Assembly (NCBI RefSeq): GCF_007860135.1
Contig: NZ_SJPV01000008.1
Location: 144,274-208,273, forward strand
From: Novipirellula artificiosorum
Lineage (GTDB): Bacteria > Planctomycetota > Planctomycetia > Pirellulales > Pirellulaceae
Direction of reading: 5' to 3'
Length of the DNA stretch: 64,000 nucleotides
Part shown: piece after piece, positions 32,697 to 42,046 of the stretch
Numbering within the stretch: the stretch's first letter is position 1
How the letters are laid out: each line of letters begins with the position of its first letter
Made by a program: the position numbers and the translations under genes
Notes under the pieces: generated by a model
What the model was told of the DNA's origin: nothing
What the model saw: only the letters and a program-made list of their open reading frames with translations
Databases searched by the model: none

Positions 32697-34775
32697 TCAA
32701 AAGTCGCTGAGATTGTACTTGAGACCCAGTAGGACCACAGCAGATCCGTAGAAGGCTGCAAAGGCAAACAGGGTCAGCGAAAATTCGGCCAACAGAAAAA
32801 CCGGTCTGTTGCGAGTGGTCATTACACGACTGAAGAGCAAGATTGGGCACGAGGCGGCGAACCCGCACAAGAAGACCCATTCGGTCACCAGACTGAGCCG
32901 CCGACAGGCATAGTAGTATGCGAAGCAGACAGCAAGAAAGAGGATTGCGACGATACGGTCTTGCCACTTTTTCAGTCGCGTTGTTGGTTCCTTCCTCCTG
33001 CGCATGGCCGATTGGTAAACAGCGATTTGAAAAGCAAAGAACAACGTGACCGGCCAGGTGAAGACAAAGTCTCGCGATGCAAGACTGGCGACGCTCCCGA
33101 CGATTAAGCCAAGCACCATCGCAGTCGCCCAGAACCACCATCGAATACGGTGGCTTGATAACGAACGTTTGCATCTCCAAATGAGGCAAACGAACAATCC
33201 AGCGCTGCCAAGAATCGCAAGAGAGCTCAAGAACCAAATTCGCAGCCACCGATAGGTTGGTGGGTCCATCGAATAGTCTGGTTCGACGCCGAGAAGGGAT
33301 GCAAGGTCGACCACACTGGATTGCGGAAGATCGCTGACCGACAGGGGCTCGCCGCGTGCGACCGTTGCCATCAAGGCTGGCTCTCCGATGTAAATACAGA
33401 CTGCGCGGGTGTGATTCCGGAGGAAGAGACGGCCTCGATCGAGTGCAGGCGACGTCCAGCAAATATCACCCTTGATCGCTGGCGTCCGCGCCAGCTCAAC
33501 GTATTTGTCGGAATCAATTTTGGCGAGGATCAAATCGCCCAGATCATTCAGCACGATCAACTTGCCATCCGCCGCGATCAGACTTGCTTGCCCTATGGTT
33601 TGACGCCGCTTGTTCTCCTCGTAGTCGGTACTGCGACGAAGCTTGGCGTCACCGTTGGACCAAGAGGTTTTCCCGGAAAGCCAAGTGATGGAGCGAAAGG
33701 CTCCGCGTGACGGTCGATGCGCTTTCGATTGTGCTTCAGCTAAGTCGAATCCGTACAAGTGCTCGTCAACAAGAACGCTAGACGAGACGTCGTTCGACAT
33801 CACCAAACTGTCCCAAACACGCTCGAACGACGCATTTTGGCCACCGCTGAGCCGCAGCAATTGTGAGCCCGCTTGGAAGGGGGCAGAGGTCCACAGGTAC
33901 GGCTCGCGGAAAATTGGCCATGCAGCGTGTTCGTCGTAACCATTCGACAGGTGTTGTCGCCATAGTTCACGACCGGTGCCCAGGTCGAAAGCGGCCAAGT
34001 CGTTTTCCAGATAACCGATCACCTGGCGATGACCGTCAACGGTGATCGGAAGTGCGGGCGTGTAACTTGCAGAGGCGTCGCCCGATGCCCAAAGGATGGA
34101 ACCATCGGCCGCGTCGAGCGCCACCATACAAGCACCTGCTCCGCCAACAGGCATAATCACTTTTCCATCGAAAACCGTCGGAGAACAAGCGTATCCAAAA
34201 TCAGTCCCCTTTCCATCAAACTTCGTCTTGAGTTCCTGCTGCCAAATCAGTTTTCCGTATTCATTCAGGCAGCCGACGGCGCCCAAGGGAGTTGAGAAGT
34301 AGATGCGGTTGTTGGCGATCGTGGGGGTGCTTCGAGGGCCCGGGTAGAGTCCAGTAGCCTCGAACGGCCAATCATACCGGTAACGCCAAATCGGCTGGCC
34401 ATCGGAAGCATCGAGACAGATCACGAATTGCCCAGCCAAAGATTGATACTGTGTGTAGGCGCGATTGTCTTTTACAACCCACGATGAATACCCCTGACCA
34501 AGCTCGGTTACCCACAGAACAGGCGGACCATCGTCAGGCCAAGAGTCCGCGAGCCTGGTTTCTGACGAAATTCCGTCGTAGTTCGGGCCACGGATGTGTG
34601 GCCACCCTGTGTCTACGACGTCAGCGTCGAGGAAGGGATTGTCGTGCGTTGCAGGTTCTTGACCCGAAAGGATGATGGGTAGGATGCAGTGCGCCGCAAA
34701 GATTAGCAATCGGTAGGCGTGAACGCGACACATTTTAAAAACCAACATTTCGCGGCTGAGCTTTTCTTTCAGCAT
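32697..34775 (-). CDS. PQQ-like beta-propeller with C-terminal membrane domain
   Basis: About 692 residues from ATG 34775. Later ATGs at 34748 and 34733 also precede the signal-like segment (YRLLIFAAHCILPIILSG), so the start is uncertain; ATG 34841 would overlap the divergent kinase gene and is rejected. The propeller half starts at WPHIRGPNYDGISSETRL and has blades such as VICLDASDGQPIWRY and MVALDAADGSILWAS. After about residue 500 come six hydrophobic helices (for example WFLSSLAILGSAGLFVCLIW and FLAVCFAYYYAC). A periplasmic propeller tethered by a multi-pass membrane domain is unusual. Function unknown; perhaps a sensor or assembly factor. Confidence 0.82.
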   Translation of the reverse strand: MLKEKLSREMLVFKMCRVHAYRLLIFAAHCILPIILSGQEPATHDNPFLDADVVDTGWPHIRGPNYDGISSETRLADSWPDDGPPVLWVTELGQGYSSWVVKDNRAYTQYQSLAGQFVICLDASDGQPIWRYRYDWPFEATGLYPGPRSTPTIANNRIYFSTPLGAVGCLNEYGKLIWQQELKTKFDGKGTDFGYACSPTVFDGKVIMPVGGAGACMVALDAADGSILWASGDASASYTPALPITVDGHRQVIGYLENDLAAFDLGTGRELWRQHLSNGYDEHAAWPIFREPYLWTSAPFQAGSQLLRLSGGQNASFERVWDSLVMSNDVSSSVLVDEHLYGFDLAEAQSKAHRPSRGAFRSITWLSGKTSWSNGDAKLRRSTDYEENKRRQTIGQASLIAADGKLIVLNDLGDLILAKIDSDKYVELARTPAIKGDICWTSPALDRGRLFLRNHTRAVCIYIGEPALMATVARGEPLSVSDLPQSSVVDLASLLGVEPDYSMDPPTYRWLRIWFLSSLAILGSAGLFVCLIWRCKRSLSSHRIRWWFWATAMVLGLIVGSVASLASRDFVFTWPVTLFFAFQIAVYQSAMRRRKEPTTRLKKWQDRIVAILFLAVCFAYYYACRRLSLVTEWVFLCGFAASCPILLFSRVMTTRNRPVFLLAEFSLTLFAFAAFYGSAVVLLGLKYNLSDF

Positions 34776-34832
34776 ACACGCATGGGTGTGTCCGTGCTCG
34801 GCAGCCCCATTGGCATCGATTAGAATTAATCG

Positions 34833-36866
34833 ATGACACATTTTGACGAGACAATCGCCGGCCCCCCTCTACCACCGTCCGACCCTTCACCTAACGCTTG
34901 TCAAACGTGCGGAACCAAACTGGCAGCGAAGTTGGTCAACGGTCGCTGTCCCGAATGCCTGCTTGCACCAACATGGGTCGAGCCCAAGAAATCGTCTTCG
35001 CTGGATTCAGACATCGCAGAAACGATGGAATCGAAATCCGCGGGAAGTGGCGTGGACGAGCCAACTCCTCTCGAACTCGGCTCAAAAGCAAAATCATTCG
35101 GCAATTACATTCTATTGGAAGAGATTGCGCGAGGCGGGATGGGAGTGGTCTACAGGGCGCGACACCAAACGCTAGGTCGAGAAGTCGCTTTGAAGCTGAT
35201 CCTGAGTGGCCAATTTGCTTCCGACAGCGACATCCGACGTTTTCAATTGGAGGCGGAATCGGCGGCCGCATTGGATCACCTTGGGATCGTCCCCATTTAT
35301 GAAATCGGCGAACAAGACGGGCACCATTTTTTTACGATGAAGTTGATCGAAGGTGGTTCGCTCGCCGATAGGATGACCGAGTTTCAAGGCGACATTCGCA
35401 ACTTCGTTGATCTACTTGCCAAAGTTGCCAGCTCGATTGACTACGCACATCGTCGGGGGATTCTGCACCGGGACATCAAGCCAGCAAACATCCTGCTCGA
35501 CCGCCAAGGCGCCCCCGTGGTCACGGATCTTGGTTTAGCAAAACACATGCAGGCCGACAGTGACTTAACGGGGACCGGTGCGATCGTAGGGACGCCAGCC
35601 TACATGCCGCCCGAACAAGCAACCGCTTCCAAAGAAATCACAACCGCCGCGGATGTCTACTCACTTGGTGCCATCCTTTATCAGGCATTAACCGGCCGCC
35701 CACCTCACCAAGCGGAATCGGCGGTCGCGACGCTGATGCAAGCAGCCAAGGGCGACATCCAACCGCCAAGTGAGAGAAATCGCAACGTTGATCGAGTGCT
35801 GGAATTGATCTGCATGAAGTGTTTGTCGCGCGATCCAGATGACCGATACGCATCAGCCGGTGCCTTTGCCCAAGACCTTCGGCATTGGCTTGCCGGCGAA
35901 TCGGTTTCAGTACGAGCAAAATCGTTCACGTCGATCTTTGGCGACCTCGTTACCAACCAGCTTCGATCCGCTATCGGTGCCATGCTATTTGGCGTCCTCG
36001 GTGGCATCTCGCTGGGCTTGCCCATCTACACCTCGTTCGCCAACCGGTTCTTCAGCAATGAAGGAGCAAGGTTCCATATCGGTCGACTTCGCGAAACGCT
36101 GCCAGGTGTCGACCTACGAGATCCCTGGTGGCTGTATCCTCCCTCACAGCTTTTTGGCCCTATCGCACTGCTCGGTATCCTTTTCTGCTTGATACTGGGA
36201 ATTCTCATCCAGCGAGTCGTGCGTCCCAAGGACATCCGCCAAGCGGTCGCGATCGGCTTGGTTGCGGGATTGCTGATGACGATTGTCGAGTTTGGCATGT
36301 ATGGTATTTCTGCGAATTGGCAAACCTTCGCCGTGGCGAATGCTGGACAGATCGAAACACTGGCTGATGCTGGCTTCGCAGGTCCAAAGGAGCGTCAAGA
36401 AGCCGTCGAGGAATTGCACCAGCGGTATCCAGACTTGCGAGCCTTGCCGGATGATCAGAAATCTCAAACGATCGCCCAACTCATCTCGACCCAAATCATG
36501 ATTGCCAGCCCCCCGGTCGCGGTGAGTTGTTTGTCGGGATGCTTGATATTCGCCACGGTTTTTTGTCTGTTTGGAACGGTCCACGCCCATCGACTGGATC
36601 ACACCGATTTTCATTGGGCGAACCGACTGCTTCGCTATTTGGAGGTGATGCTGCTGCTCTTCGCCGGCGGGCTGTTCGCCGCCATCTGCGTTTTTGCGTT
36701 CAACGGCATGCTTGACGACGGCGACCATAAGGTCCCCCTTTCCCTGCAGTTGCTCGGGCCCCTTGGTTTGTGCATCCTTGCCGTGCTGCCGGGCTGGTTG
36801 CACGCGCGGTGGTACCTGCGATGGAGCGGCTACGCCCTCCTCTACGGCATCGTGCTCATGGCATAG
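34833..36866 (+). CDS. Ser/Thr protein kinase with zinc ribbon and C-terminal membrane domain
   Basis: 677 residues. An N-terminal Cys4 zinc ribbon (Cys23, 26, 39, 42) precedes a Hanks-type kinase (about 90-370): GGMGVVYRA, Lys121, HRDIKPANIL (Asp214), DLG in place of DFG (232-234), and GTPAYMPPEQ. After a short linker come membrane helices (LFGVLGGISLGLPIY, GPIALLGILFCLILGIL, IGLVAGLLMTIVEF and four more), so the kinase faces the cytoplasm and is anchored at its C-terminus. Planctomycetes carry many such kinases with unassigned substrates. A terminator hairpin belonging to the opposing gene lies downstream. Confidence 0.92.
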   Translation: MTHFDETIAGPPLPPSDPSPNACQTCGTKLAAKLVNGRCPECLLAPTWVEPKKSSSLDSDIAETMESKSAGSGVDEPTPLELGSKAKSFGNYILLEEIARGGMGVVYRARHQTLGREVALKLILSGQFASDSDIRRFQLEAESAAALDHLGIVPIYEIGEQDGHHFFTMKLIEGGSLADRMTEFQGDIRNFVDLLAKVASSIDYAHRRGILHRDIKPANILLDRQGAPVVTDLGLAKHMQADSDLTGTGAIVGTPAYMPPEQATASKEITTAADVYSLGAILYQALTGRPPHQAESAVATLMQAAKGDIQPPSERNRNVDRVLELICMKCLSRDPDDRYASAGAFAQDLRHWLAGESVSVRAKSFTSIFGDLVTNQLRSAIGAMLFGVLGGISLGLPIYTSFANRFFSNEGARFHIGRLRETLPGVDLRDPWWLYPPSQLFGPIALLGILFCLILGILIQRVVRPKDIRQAVAIGLVAGLLMTIVEFGMYGISANWQTFAVANAGQIETLADAGFAGPKERQEAVEELHQRYPDLRALPDDQKSQTIAQLISTQIMIASPPVAVSCLSGCLIFATVFCLFGTVHAHRLDHTDFHWANRLLRYLEVMLLLFAGGLFAAICVFAFNGMLDDGDHKVPLSLQLLGPLGLCILAVLPGWLHARWYLRWSGYALLYGIVLMA

Positions 36867-36908
36867 ATAGTTGCACGAGCCCTGCGCTGACAGAAATTCG
36901 ATTCCATG

Positions 36909-36944
36909 AAAAATGCCGGCCCCGTATCGCCGAGGCCGGCATTC
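36909..36944 (-). terminator. Rho-independent terminator of the minus-strand Gfo/Idh/MocA gene
   Basis: On the minus strand, ATGCCGGCC and GGCCGGCAT form a perfect 9-bp stem with a 12-nt loop, followed by TTTTT. It lies 30 bp past the stop of the Gfo/Idh/MocA gene, between convergent genes. Confidence 0.8.
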
Positions 36945-36974
36945 ATCAATTACATCTGCTTCGCTGGACACAAA

Positions 36975-38345
36975 CTACATGTTGATTTCGTAGCCCTTGC
37001 GGTATTCGCGAGACAGGAACGAGTTGGCTTCGGCGTCGCCGATGATTTCTCGCTTGGTGGGGTCCCAATTTAGCTCGCGATCCAAACGCATGGCAATGTT
37101 AGAAAGGTGACAGATTTCGAGCATGCGGTTGTGCGACCATACGTCCGAGATCGGTTGCTTGCGTGCCTTCATTCCCTCGATGAAATTGGCCGTGTGGTTA
37201 GCGCTTACCTTTCCGCCATAAACCTCCTCGATCGCTCCTTCGGGAAGCGGATTGGACTCAAGATCCTCAACCGGTTTGCCAACGATCTTGCCGCGGTTGA
37301 CGAAGAATCGCCCTGCGGTTCCTTCGAAAAGAATCCCATTGTCACCTTCGCTGGTGATAATCATTTCGACATCATTGGGCATCGCAACTTGGATATTGAA
37401 TTGGGTGGCGACGTTGTACTGGTCATCCACCACTGGGAATCCATTCTTGTACTCGACCGGCAACGTGTAATCGAGCGGCGTTACTTTGCTGGGGCCTGTG
37501 TCATCGGCTCCCAGAGCCCAGGTCGCGATGTCCACATGATGGGCACCCCAGTCGGTGAGCTTACCACCAGAATACTCGTGCCAGTTTCGGAAGGAGTAGT
37601 GGCAGTTGCTGTAGAGCGGCACGCCTCCACCATAACCCTCTCGCAGTTCGGGGAGAGCACGGTAATCGACTTTCGGTGCCGGACCGAGCCAGAATTCATA
37701 GTCGAGCTCTTCAGGCACAGGAACCACCGGAATGACGGGCGAAGCCACCATGCCGTTAATGCCGCACGTCACTTTCTTGACCGTACCGATCCGTCCCTGC
37801 TTTACCAATGCGATGGCCTGAAGGAATCTCTCATCACACTCAGAACGCTGCATGGTTCCGACCTGGAACACACGACCGGTCTCTTTCACAACCTTCTCAA
37901 GCAACTTGCCTTCCGCGATCGTCAGCGTCAACGGCTTTTCACAGTAGACGTCTTTTCCCGCGTACATCGCTTCGACCGCAATTTTGGTGTGCCAATGGTC
38001 GGGCGTGGCAATCATCACCGCGTCGATGTCTTTGCGATCGAGTACCTTGCGATAGTCTTTGTAAGCATCGGGGGCCTTGCCCTGCTGCTTCTTCGTCTTC
38101 TCTACGTTGGCTCCGAGGACGTTCGAGTCGACGTCGGCGAGTGCCGCGAAATCCGCAAAGCGGAACGACTTGCTGGTGATGGTCCATCCCTGGTTGCGAA
38201 GGCCGATGGTCGCGAAGACCGGACGTTCGTTCGGTGACTCCGCACCGAAGGCTCGGTTTGCTGCGGGGTACAGCATCGTTGCGGTCCCTGCGGCAGCGAC
38301 GCCCTGGAGGAAACGGCGGCGTGAGGTTTGGCGAGACATTGACAT
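36975..38345 (-). CDS. Tat-exported Gfo/Idh/MocA-family oxidoreductase
   Basis: 456 residues from ATG 38345. The signal SRRRFLQGVAAAGTATMLYP is a clear twin-arginine leader. The nucleotide-binding start is loose (ATIGLRNQGW rather than GxGxxG), but YCEKPLTLTI carries the EKP catalytic lysine motif, and DHWHTKIAVEAM and WGAHHVDIATWALG are typical of the family. Secreted members are abundant in planctomycetes and likely oxidise or reduce sugar derivatives with tightly bound NAD(P); the substrate is unknown. It has its own terminator. A second family member lies at 44668-45954. Confidence 0.92.
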   Translation of the reverse strand: MSMSRQTSRRRFLQGVAAAGTATMLYPAANRAFGAESPNERPVFATIGLRNQGWTITSKSFRFADFAALADVDSNVLGANVEKTKKQQGKAPDAYKDYRKVLDRKDIDAVMIATPDHWHTKIAVEAMYAGKDVYCEKPLTLTIAEGKLLEKVVKETGRVFQVGTMQRSECDERFLQAIALVKQGRIGTVKKVTCGINGMVASPVIPVVPVPEELDYEFWLGPAPKVDYRALPELREGYGGGVPLYSNCHYSFRNWHEYSGGKLTDWGAHHVDIATWALGADDTGPSKVTPLDYTLPVEYKNGFPVVDDQYNVATQFNIQVAMPNDVEMIITSEGDNGILFEGTAGRFFVNRGKIVGKPVEDLESNPLPEGAIEEVYGGKVSANHTANFIEGMKARKQPISDVWSHNRMLEICHLSNIAMRLDRELNWDPTKREIIGDAEANSFLSREYRKGYEINM

Positions 38346-38687
38346 CAATGGAAATCCTCTTGGGGGGAAAACAGACCCGAAGTCTATTGGGGTAAAATGT
38401 AAGCCATTTTAGGATAACCAAAGTCGTCGCCGTTTGCACTCACCGGTCCTTTGGAGACCAGGGCAATCCGTTCTTGATCGATAGGCGGTGAGCGACGATC
38501 CATCTGAATCATCGTCACATCGGCCCGATATTCTGCTCGTCACCCTTCGGTAAACACGCCTCCCCCGACGGAAAGTGGACGTCTGTCTCAATCCGATCCC
38601 CCCCTGCAAACCGCCATCCCGATGAGGCGGCCCCGGGGCAGAGCGGATTCATTTGCGACCGATGAGGATACCTGGGATCGCGAACCG
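38346..38687. other. Intergenic spacer
   Basis: 342 bp upstream of the Gfo/Idh/MocA gene. I see no strong repeat, hairpin or gene-like frame. Short frames in several directions have no recognisable sequence. The promoter of the Gfo/Idh/MocA gene is expected near 38350-38420. Confidence 0.45.
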
Positions 38688-38864
38688 TCAGCCATCGTTG
38701 TTGACGCGATTGTAATTGGGCGATCCAAATCGAACCGCGACATGCACCTGAGCCTCGATGTAGTGGTCGAGTTCACGGCCAGGTGGACAAACGAGGCGTG
38801 CCGCAGCAAGCGAAGCGATTCGCTCGACATGGTCAAAAGCCAGTTGCTCGTTGGGCGTTAGCAT
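38688..38864 (-). CDS. Small hypothetical protein (58 residues)
   Basis: ATG 38864 to TGA 38688. The product begins MLTPNEQLAFDHVERIASLA and ends in SPNYNRVNNDG. Its composition looks like a real soluble protein: balanced charge, a helical N-half (EQLAFDHVERIASLAAARLV), then RELDHYIEAQVHVAVRFG. The other frames of this stretch are Ser/Arg-rich and look like noise. There is only a weak AAAG upstream. It is divergent from the TPR-like gene. No family recognised; it could also be a gene remnant. Confidence 0.45.
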   Translation of the reverse strand: MLTPNEQLAFDHVERIASLAAARLVCPPGRELDHYIEAQVHVAVRFGSPNYNRVNNDG

Positions 38865-39097
38865 GATCTTTAGCCAAGTGGACGGAAGTGCTCGGTTGCC
38901 GCCAGGCTCGAATTGCAGTTTCAGTTGCAGGCGATTGCGGCGTTGATGGCGGCTTGACCTGTTTTCCTATCCGTTGGTTCGATACCAAGCCTACTCTGTG
39001 CCTTGTTCTGCGGCACCTTTGGCTGCGGCACGTTATACTCAACACTCAATCCCTTCGTTCAAGTTCTCTGGTTCCAACCACGGTTAGGCAAATCGCC

Positions 39098-40141
39098 ATG
39101 ATCTCAAATCCGCTGCCTCTTCTATTCCCCCTCTTGTTTCTGACGTTTTCGGCAGCGACTTGCTTTGCTGCGGACGCGCACAGTATCGCTCGGCTTGGCG
39201 GCCAAATGGACGCGAAAGCCAAGACGACGGTCGAGCAGCAAGTCGCGAAGAATCCACAAGATATTGAATCACGGACCAAGCTGCTCGGATACTACTTCAT
39301 GAACGGGCGAATGGATCCTGATGCCAAGTCCGAAAAGCGACGTCATGTGTTGTGGTTGATTAAGAACGCGCCGGAGTCGGAAATACTGGGGCTACCCTAC
39401 AGCCTCCTTGACAAGCATCTCGATCCCGAGGGATACGGCAATGCAAGGGAGGCTTGGCTGAAGCTGACCGAACAGTCGAAGAATCTCCAAGTGTTGGCGA
39501 ACGCCTCGCAATTCTTCTTGCTTGGGGACCGCTCCATCGCAGAAGAGTTACTGCGGAAGGGCCAGCGACTTGATGCGGAAAACCCAAGTTGGTCCAAATC
39601 GTTAGGGCAGTTGTATTCGCTGGGGCTCTTCTCGGTGACGGACCAAGGACAACGTAAACAGCTTGCCGAGAAAGCATTTCAGCAATTCGATATCGCTTAC
39701 CATCGCTCCTCGACGATTGAAAAGGATTCGTTATTGGAAAGCCTTGCCAAGTCTGCCTTGGAGGCTGGCCGGATGGATGACGCCAAACGGTTTGCGGAAG
39801 AGATGCTCGAAAATGACGAAGCGGGCTGGAATCGAGGAAATCGAATCCACCACGGAAATCTCACTCTTGGTCGCATCGCGTTGCGTGAAGGCGACGTCAA
39901 CGAGGCGAAATCTCGCCTGCTCAGCGCCGGCAAGACGCCGGGGTCGCCTCAATTGAATTCTTTCGGCCCCAATATGCAGCTTGCCAAAGAGTTACTCGAA
40001 CAAGGAGAGACCGAAGTCGTGCTCGAGTACTTCGCTCTTTGCGATAAATTCTGGAAGTCGCCACAACGCAAACTTGAGCAATGGATCGAAGACGTCAAGG
40101 CGAATCGCACGCCTCAATTTGGAGGCAATCTCGCTTACTGA
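39098..40141 (+). CDS. Secreted TPR-like helical repeat protein
   Basis: 347 residues from ATG 39098, which opens directly into a signal peptide (LLFPLLFLTFSAATCFA); the frame stays open upstream but that part is not signal-like. The mature protein is all-helical with TPR-like pairs (ANASQFFLLGDRSIAEELLR, SLAKSALEAGRMDDAKRFAE, GRIALREGDVNEAKSRLLSA). Such scaffolds mediate protein contacts in the envelope. No enzyme motif is seen. Convergent with the membrane protein at 40170 across 28 bp. Function unknown. Confidence 0.85.
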   Translation: MISNPLPLLFPLLFLTFSAATCFAADAHSIARLGGQMDAKAKTTVEQQVAKNPQDIESRTKLLGYYFMNGRMDPDAKSEKRRHVLWLIKNAPESEILGLPYSLLDKHLDPEGYGNAREAWLKLTEQSKNLQVLANASQFFLLGDRSIAEELLRKGQRLDAENPSWSKSLGQLYSLGLFSVTDQGQRKQLAEKAFQQFDIAYHRSSTIEKDSLLESLAKSALEAGRMDDAKRFAEEMLENDEAGWNRGNRIHHGNLTLGRIALREGDVNEAKSRLLSAGKTPGSPQLNSFGPNMQLAKELLEQGETEVVLEYFALCDKFWKSPQRKLEQWIEDVKANRTPQFGGNLAY

Positions 40142-40169
40142 GGGACAAACTCGCTACCAACGACTACGG

Positions 40170-40889
40170 CTAACCATCAGCGACGTTCGTTGGCTTGCAA
40201 GCGTTTCCTCCAATTTCGTTTCGCAATTGCTGCAGATGAGCAATCTTCTTTTGCATGCTTGCGATCTCTTCATCGATTGAGGCAACGCTACGGAGATCGA
40301 TGGGCATCAGCAAGGCGTCGCTGCGAGATTCCATCCTGCTAATCCGGTGCAAGATCGGGATCACCAGCGAGATGGCCGCCGCTACAATCGACATCGCAGC
40401 AACAAAACGCCAAACCCCTTCCGAGTCAATCTCTGCAAAAATGATGACAGACAACAGTGCGGCCAATCCAAAGATGATCTGAGTCCCGATAAAGTAGACC
40501 CACCGAAAACGTCCGGCTAACTTCGCGATCGACAACAAGCAAACATGCACGGTCGCGACTGCAGCGATGCAAATCACGATGGCTGACTTCCAGAAGAGTT
40601 CGGACTGAAGATCGCCCCACATCCCCAGCAGCAACATCACGGCGGCAATCCCCGTCATGACCAGCCCTGACCGGGGCAGCAGGTTCATGCCAAACGGTGT
40701 CTTGGACAAATCACAAGCCAATCCACACAAACTGGATACAGCGATGATCACCGTCGTCAGCATCACGCGCACCTCGAACCACCCCCATGTGTTGCGAAGC
40801 ACAAGGATGATGCCGAGAATTGCACCGGCAATCACTGAAACAATCAGAGCATAGAGCAGCGGCTTCTTGAAACTCGGTGACTCGGACAT
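40170..40889 (-). CDS. Multi-pass membrane protein with C-terminal coiled coil
   Basis: 239 residues with about six hydrophobic segments (LYALIVSVIAGAILGIILVL, VMLTTVIIAVSSLCGLAC, LVMTGIAAVMLLLGMW, AIVICIAAVATVHVCLL, FIGTQIIFGLAALLSVII, FVAAMSIVAAAISLVIPIL). A short coiled coil follows near the end (EEIASMQKKIAHLQQLRNEI). I do not recognise the family. Similar small proteins occur widely in planctomycetes. No operon partner is evident. Confidence 0.8.
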   Translation of the reverse strand: MSESPSFKKPLLYALIVSVIAGAILGIILVLRNTWGWFEVRVMLTTVIIAVSSLCGLACDLSKTPFGMNLLPRSGLVMTGIAAVMLLLGMWGDLQSELFWKSAIVICIAAVATVHVCLLSIAKLAGRFRWVYFIGTQIIFGLAALLSVIIFAEIDSEGVWRFVAAMSIVAAAISLVIPILHRISRMESRSDALLMPIDLRSVASIDEEIASMQKKIAHLQQLRNEIGGNACKPTNVADG

Positions 40890-41066
40890 GGAAATCGTTC
40901 CAATTTATTGGAGTATGGCCAGTGAACCGGCTGTCCAGCTAGAGCCCACTTGAATTCGAAATGCGCGCGGAAATCGGGAATCGAAAAAAGGAGTGACCAT
41001 TGACCGCGTGCTACTGCCATGAGGTAGCGGCGAATGGTTCGGTTCTAACCGTTACGAATTGGAAAC

Positions 41067-41675
41067 CTACTTGTCGGGAGATTGAGTCAGGGTGATCGTT
41101 GTCGCGATCGTTTCACCGTTGCTGACGATGCTGGAAACCATGGCGAGTTCGCCGAGCGGAATATGGAGCAATGAGTCAACTTCCGACGTCCCGAAGGTCG
41201 GTGTCCTGTCATCAGGAATGTCGCCGACAACACGCGAGGATTCGTATTTGAGTTGTATACGAACCCTGTCGTTTTGGGCGGTTGCCAAAACGTGAAGTAT
41301 CGTGCCAACTTCCATCGTTTCCATTACCTTTTGCGCGGGATGGCTGCCATTTGAAATGATCCCGGTTACCACAGGCACTCGACGTGTGAATTGGGCGGTC
41401 GCTTCAACACCGTCCGCGACCGATAAACCAACGGACTGCAAGTGCGTAACGGTTTCACCTTGCGGACCTTGCTTCAGCATCTGCAGAACCTCGGCTGTAC
41501 GGAGCGAACCGAGTCGCGGCGTCGTGATTCGATATTCGCTGACACTCACGAAATAGCCATGCGGGGCACCGATCTGTGGCGGTTTCATCGGTGTCCGATC
41601 CGGATCGCTGGACTGGCCGATTGCCTCGCACGTCAGGATCGCTAAAGCGAGAAGAGAGACTGTCAGTCGATTCAT
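41067..41675 (-). CDS. Small exported protein with secretin-like core
   Basis: 202 residues from ATG 41675, chosen because a signal peptide follows (LTVSLLALAILTCEAIGQ). The body has the order seen in the conserved core of type II/III secretins: a motif like TAQFTRRVPVVTG, then MEVGTILHVLATAQNDRVRIQLKYESS. Full secretins are 500+ residues with N-domains; here only the core-like part exists. It could be a small outer-membrane or periplasmic protein derived from a secretin. Planctomycetes have related stand-alone proteins as far as I recall. Moderate confidence; function unknown. Confidence 0.7.
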   Translation of the reverse strand: MNRLTVSLLALAILTCEAIGQSSDPDRTPMKPPQIGAPHGYFVSVSEYRITTPRLGSLRTAEVLQMLKQGPQGETVTHLQSVGLSVADGVEATAQFTRRVPVVTGIISNGSHPAQKVMETMEVGTILHVLATAQNDRVRIQLKYESSRVVGDIPDDRTPTFGTSEVDSLLHIPLGELAMVSSIVSNGETIATTITLTQSPDK

Positions 41676-42046
41676 GGAAAGCTCAACTTGATTGTTGGAA
41701 GTGACGCCGATACCGATAATCGCTCGGTACAAATTCGAACATCATCATAGCACTCTGCTCCTGGCAACGCAGCCAAAACCAAGACCGGTACGGTATTCCA
41801 GCGAGCCAAAACCCGCAGAACCGACCGACAAACACCCCAACGCAACGGCCCGATTGATCCCGCCCCCGCGTGAACCTAGATGGACCGTCAGCATTAAATT
41901 TTCAGGGTAGTGGATTTCGCCAGAAATCCGTAACTCAAATGTTCTTAGGGACTTCTGGCGAAGTCCACTACGCGCCAACTCGCAGTTTTAACCTTGACGG
42001 GCCACTGGGTAGGGCTCGTCTTCCGCAAATCAGCCTCTCCCATCGC
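41676..42046. other. Intergenic spacer carrying MITE-like copy 1
   Basis: 371 bp between two minus-strand genes. Its main content is the 122-bp repeat at 41882-42003. The rest shows no gene or clear signal; the promoter of the secretin-like gene is expected near 41690-41760. Confidence 0.5.
41882..42003. repeat. MITE/REP-like dispersed repeat, copy 1
   Basis: 122 bp nearly identical to 54404-54524. The ends are imperfect terminal inverted repeats (GGACCGTCAGCATTAA and the complement of TTAACCTTGACGGGCC). Inside is a large palindrome, GTAGTGGATTTCGCCAGAA...TTCTGGCGAAGTCCACTAC, with about an 18-nt loop. It lies in the 371-bp gap between two minus-strand genes. Confidence 0.85.

Noticed and set aside
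37107..38237. 376-residue open frame opposite the Gfo/Idh/MocA gene
   Set aside because: The minus strand has a Tat leader and EKP motif; the plus frame is noise.
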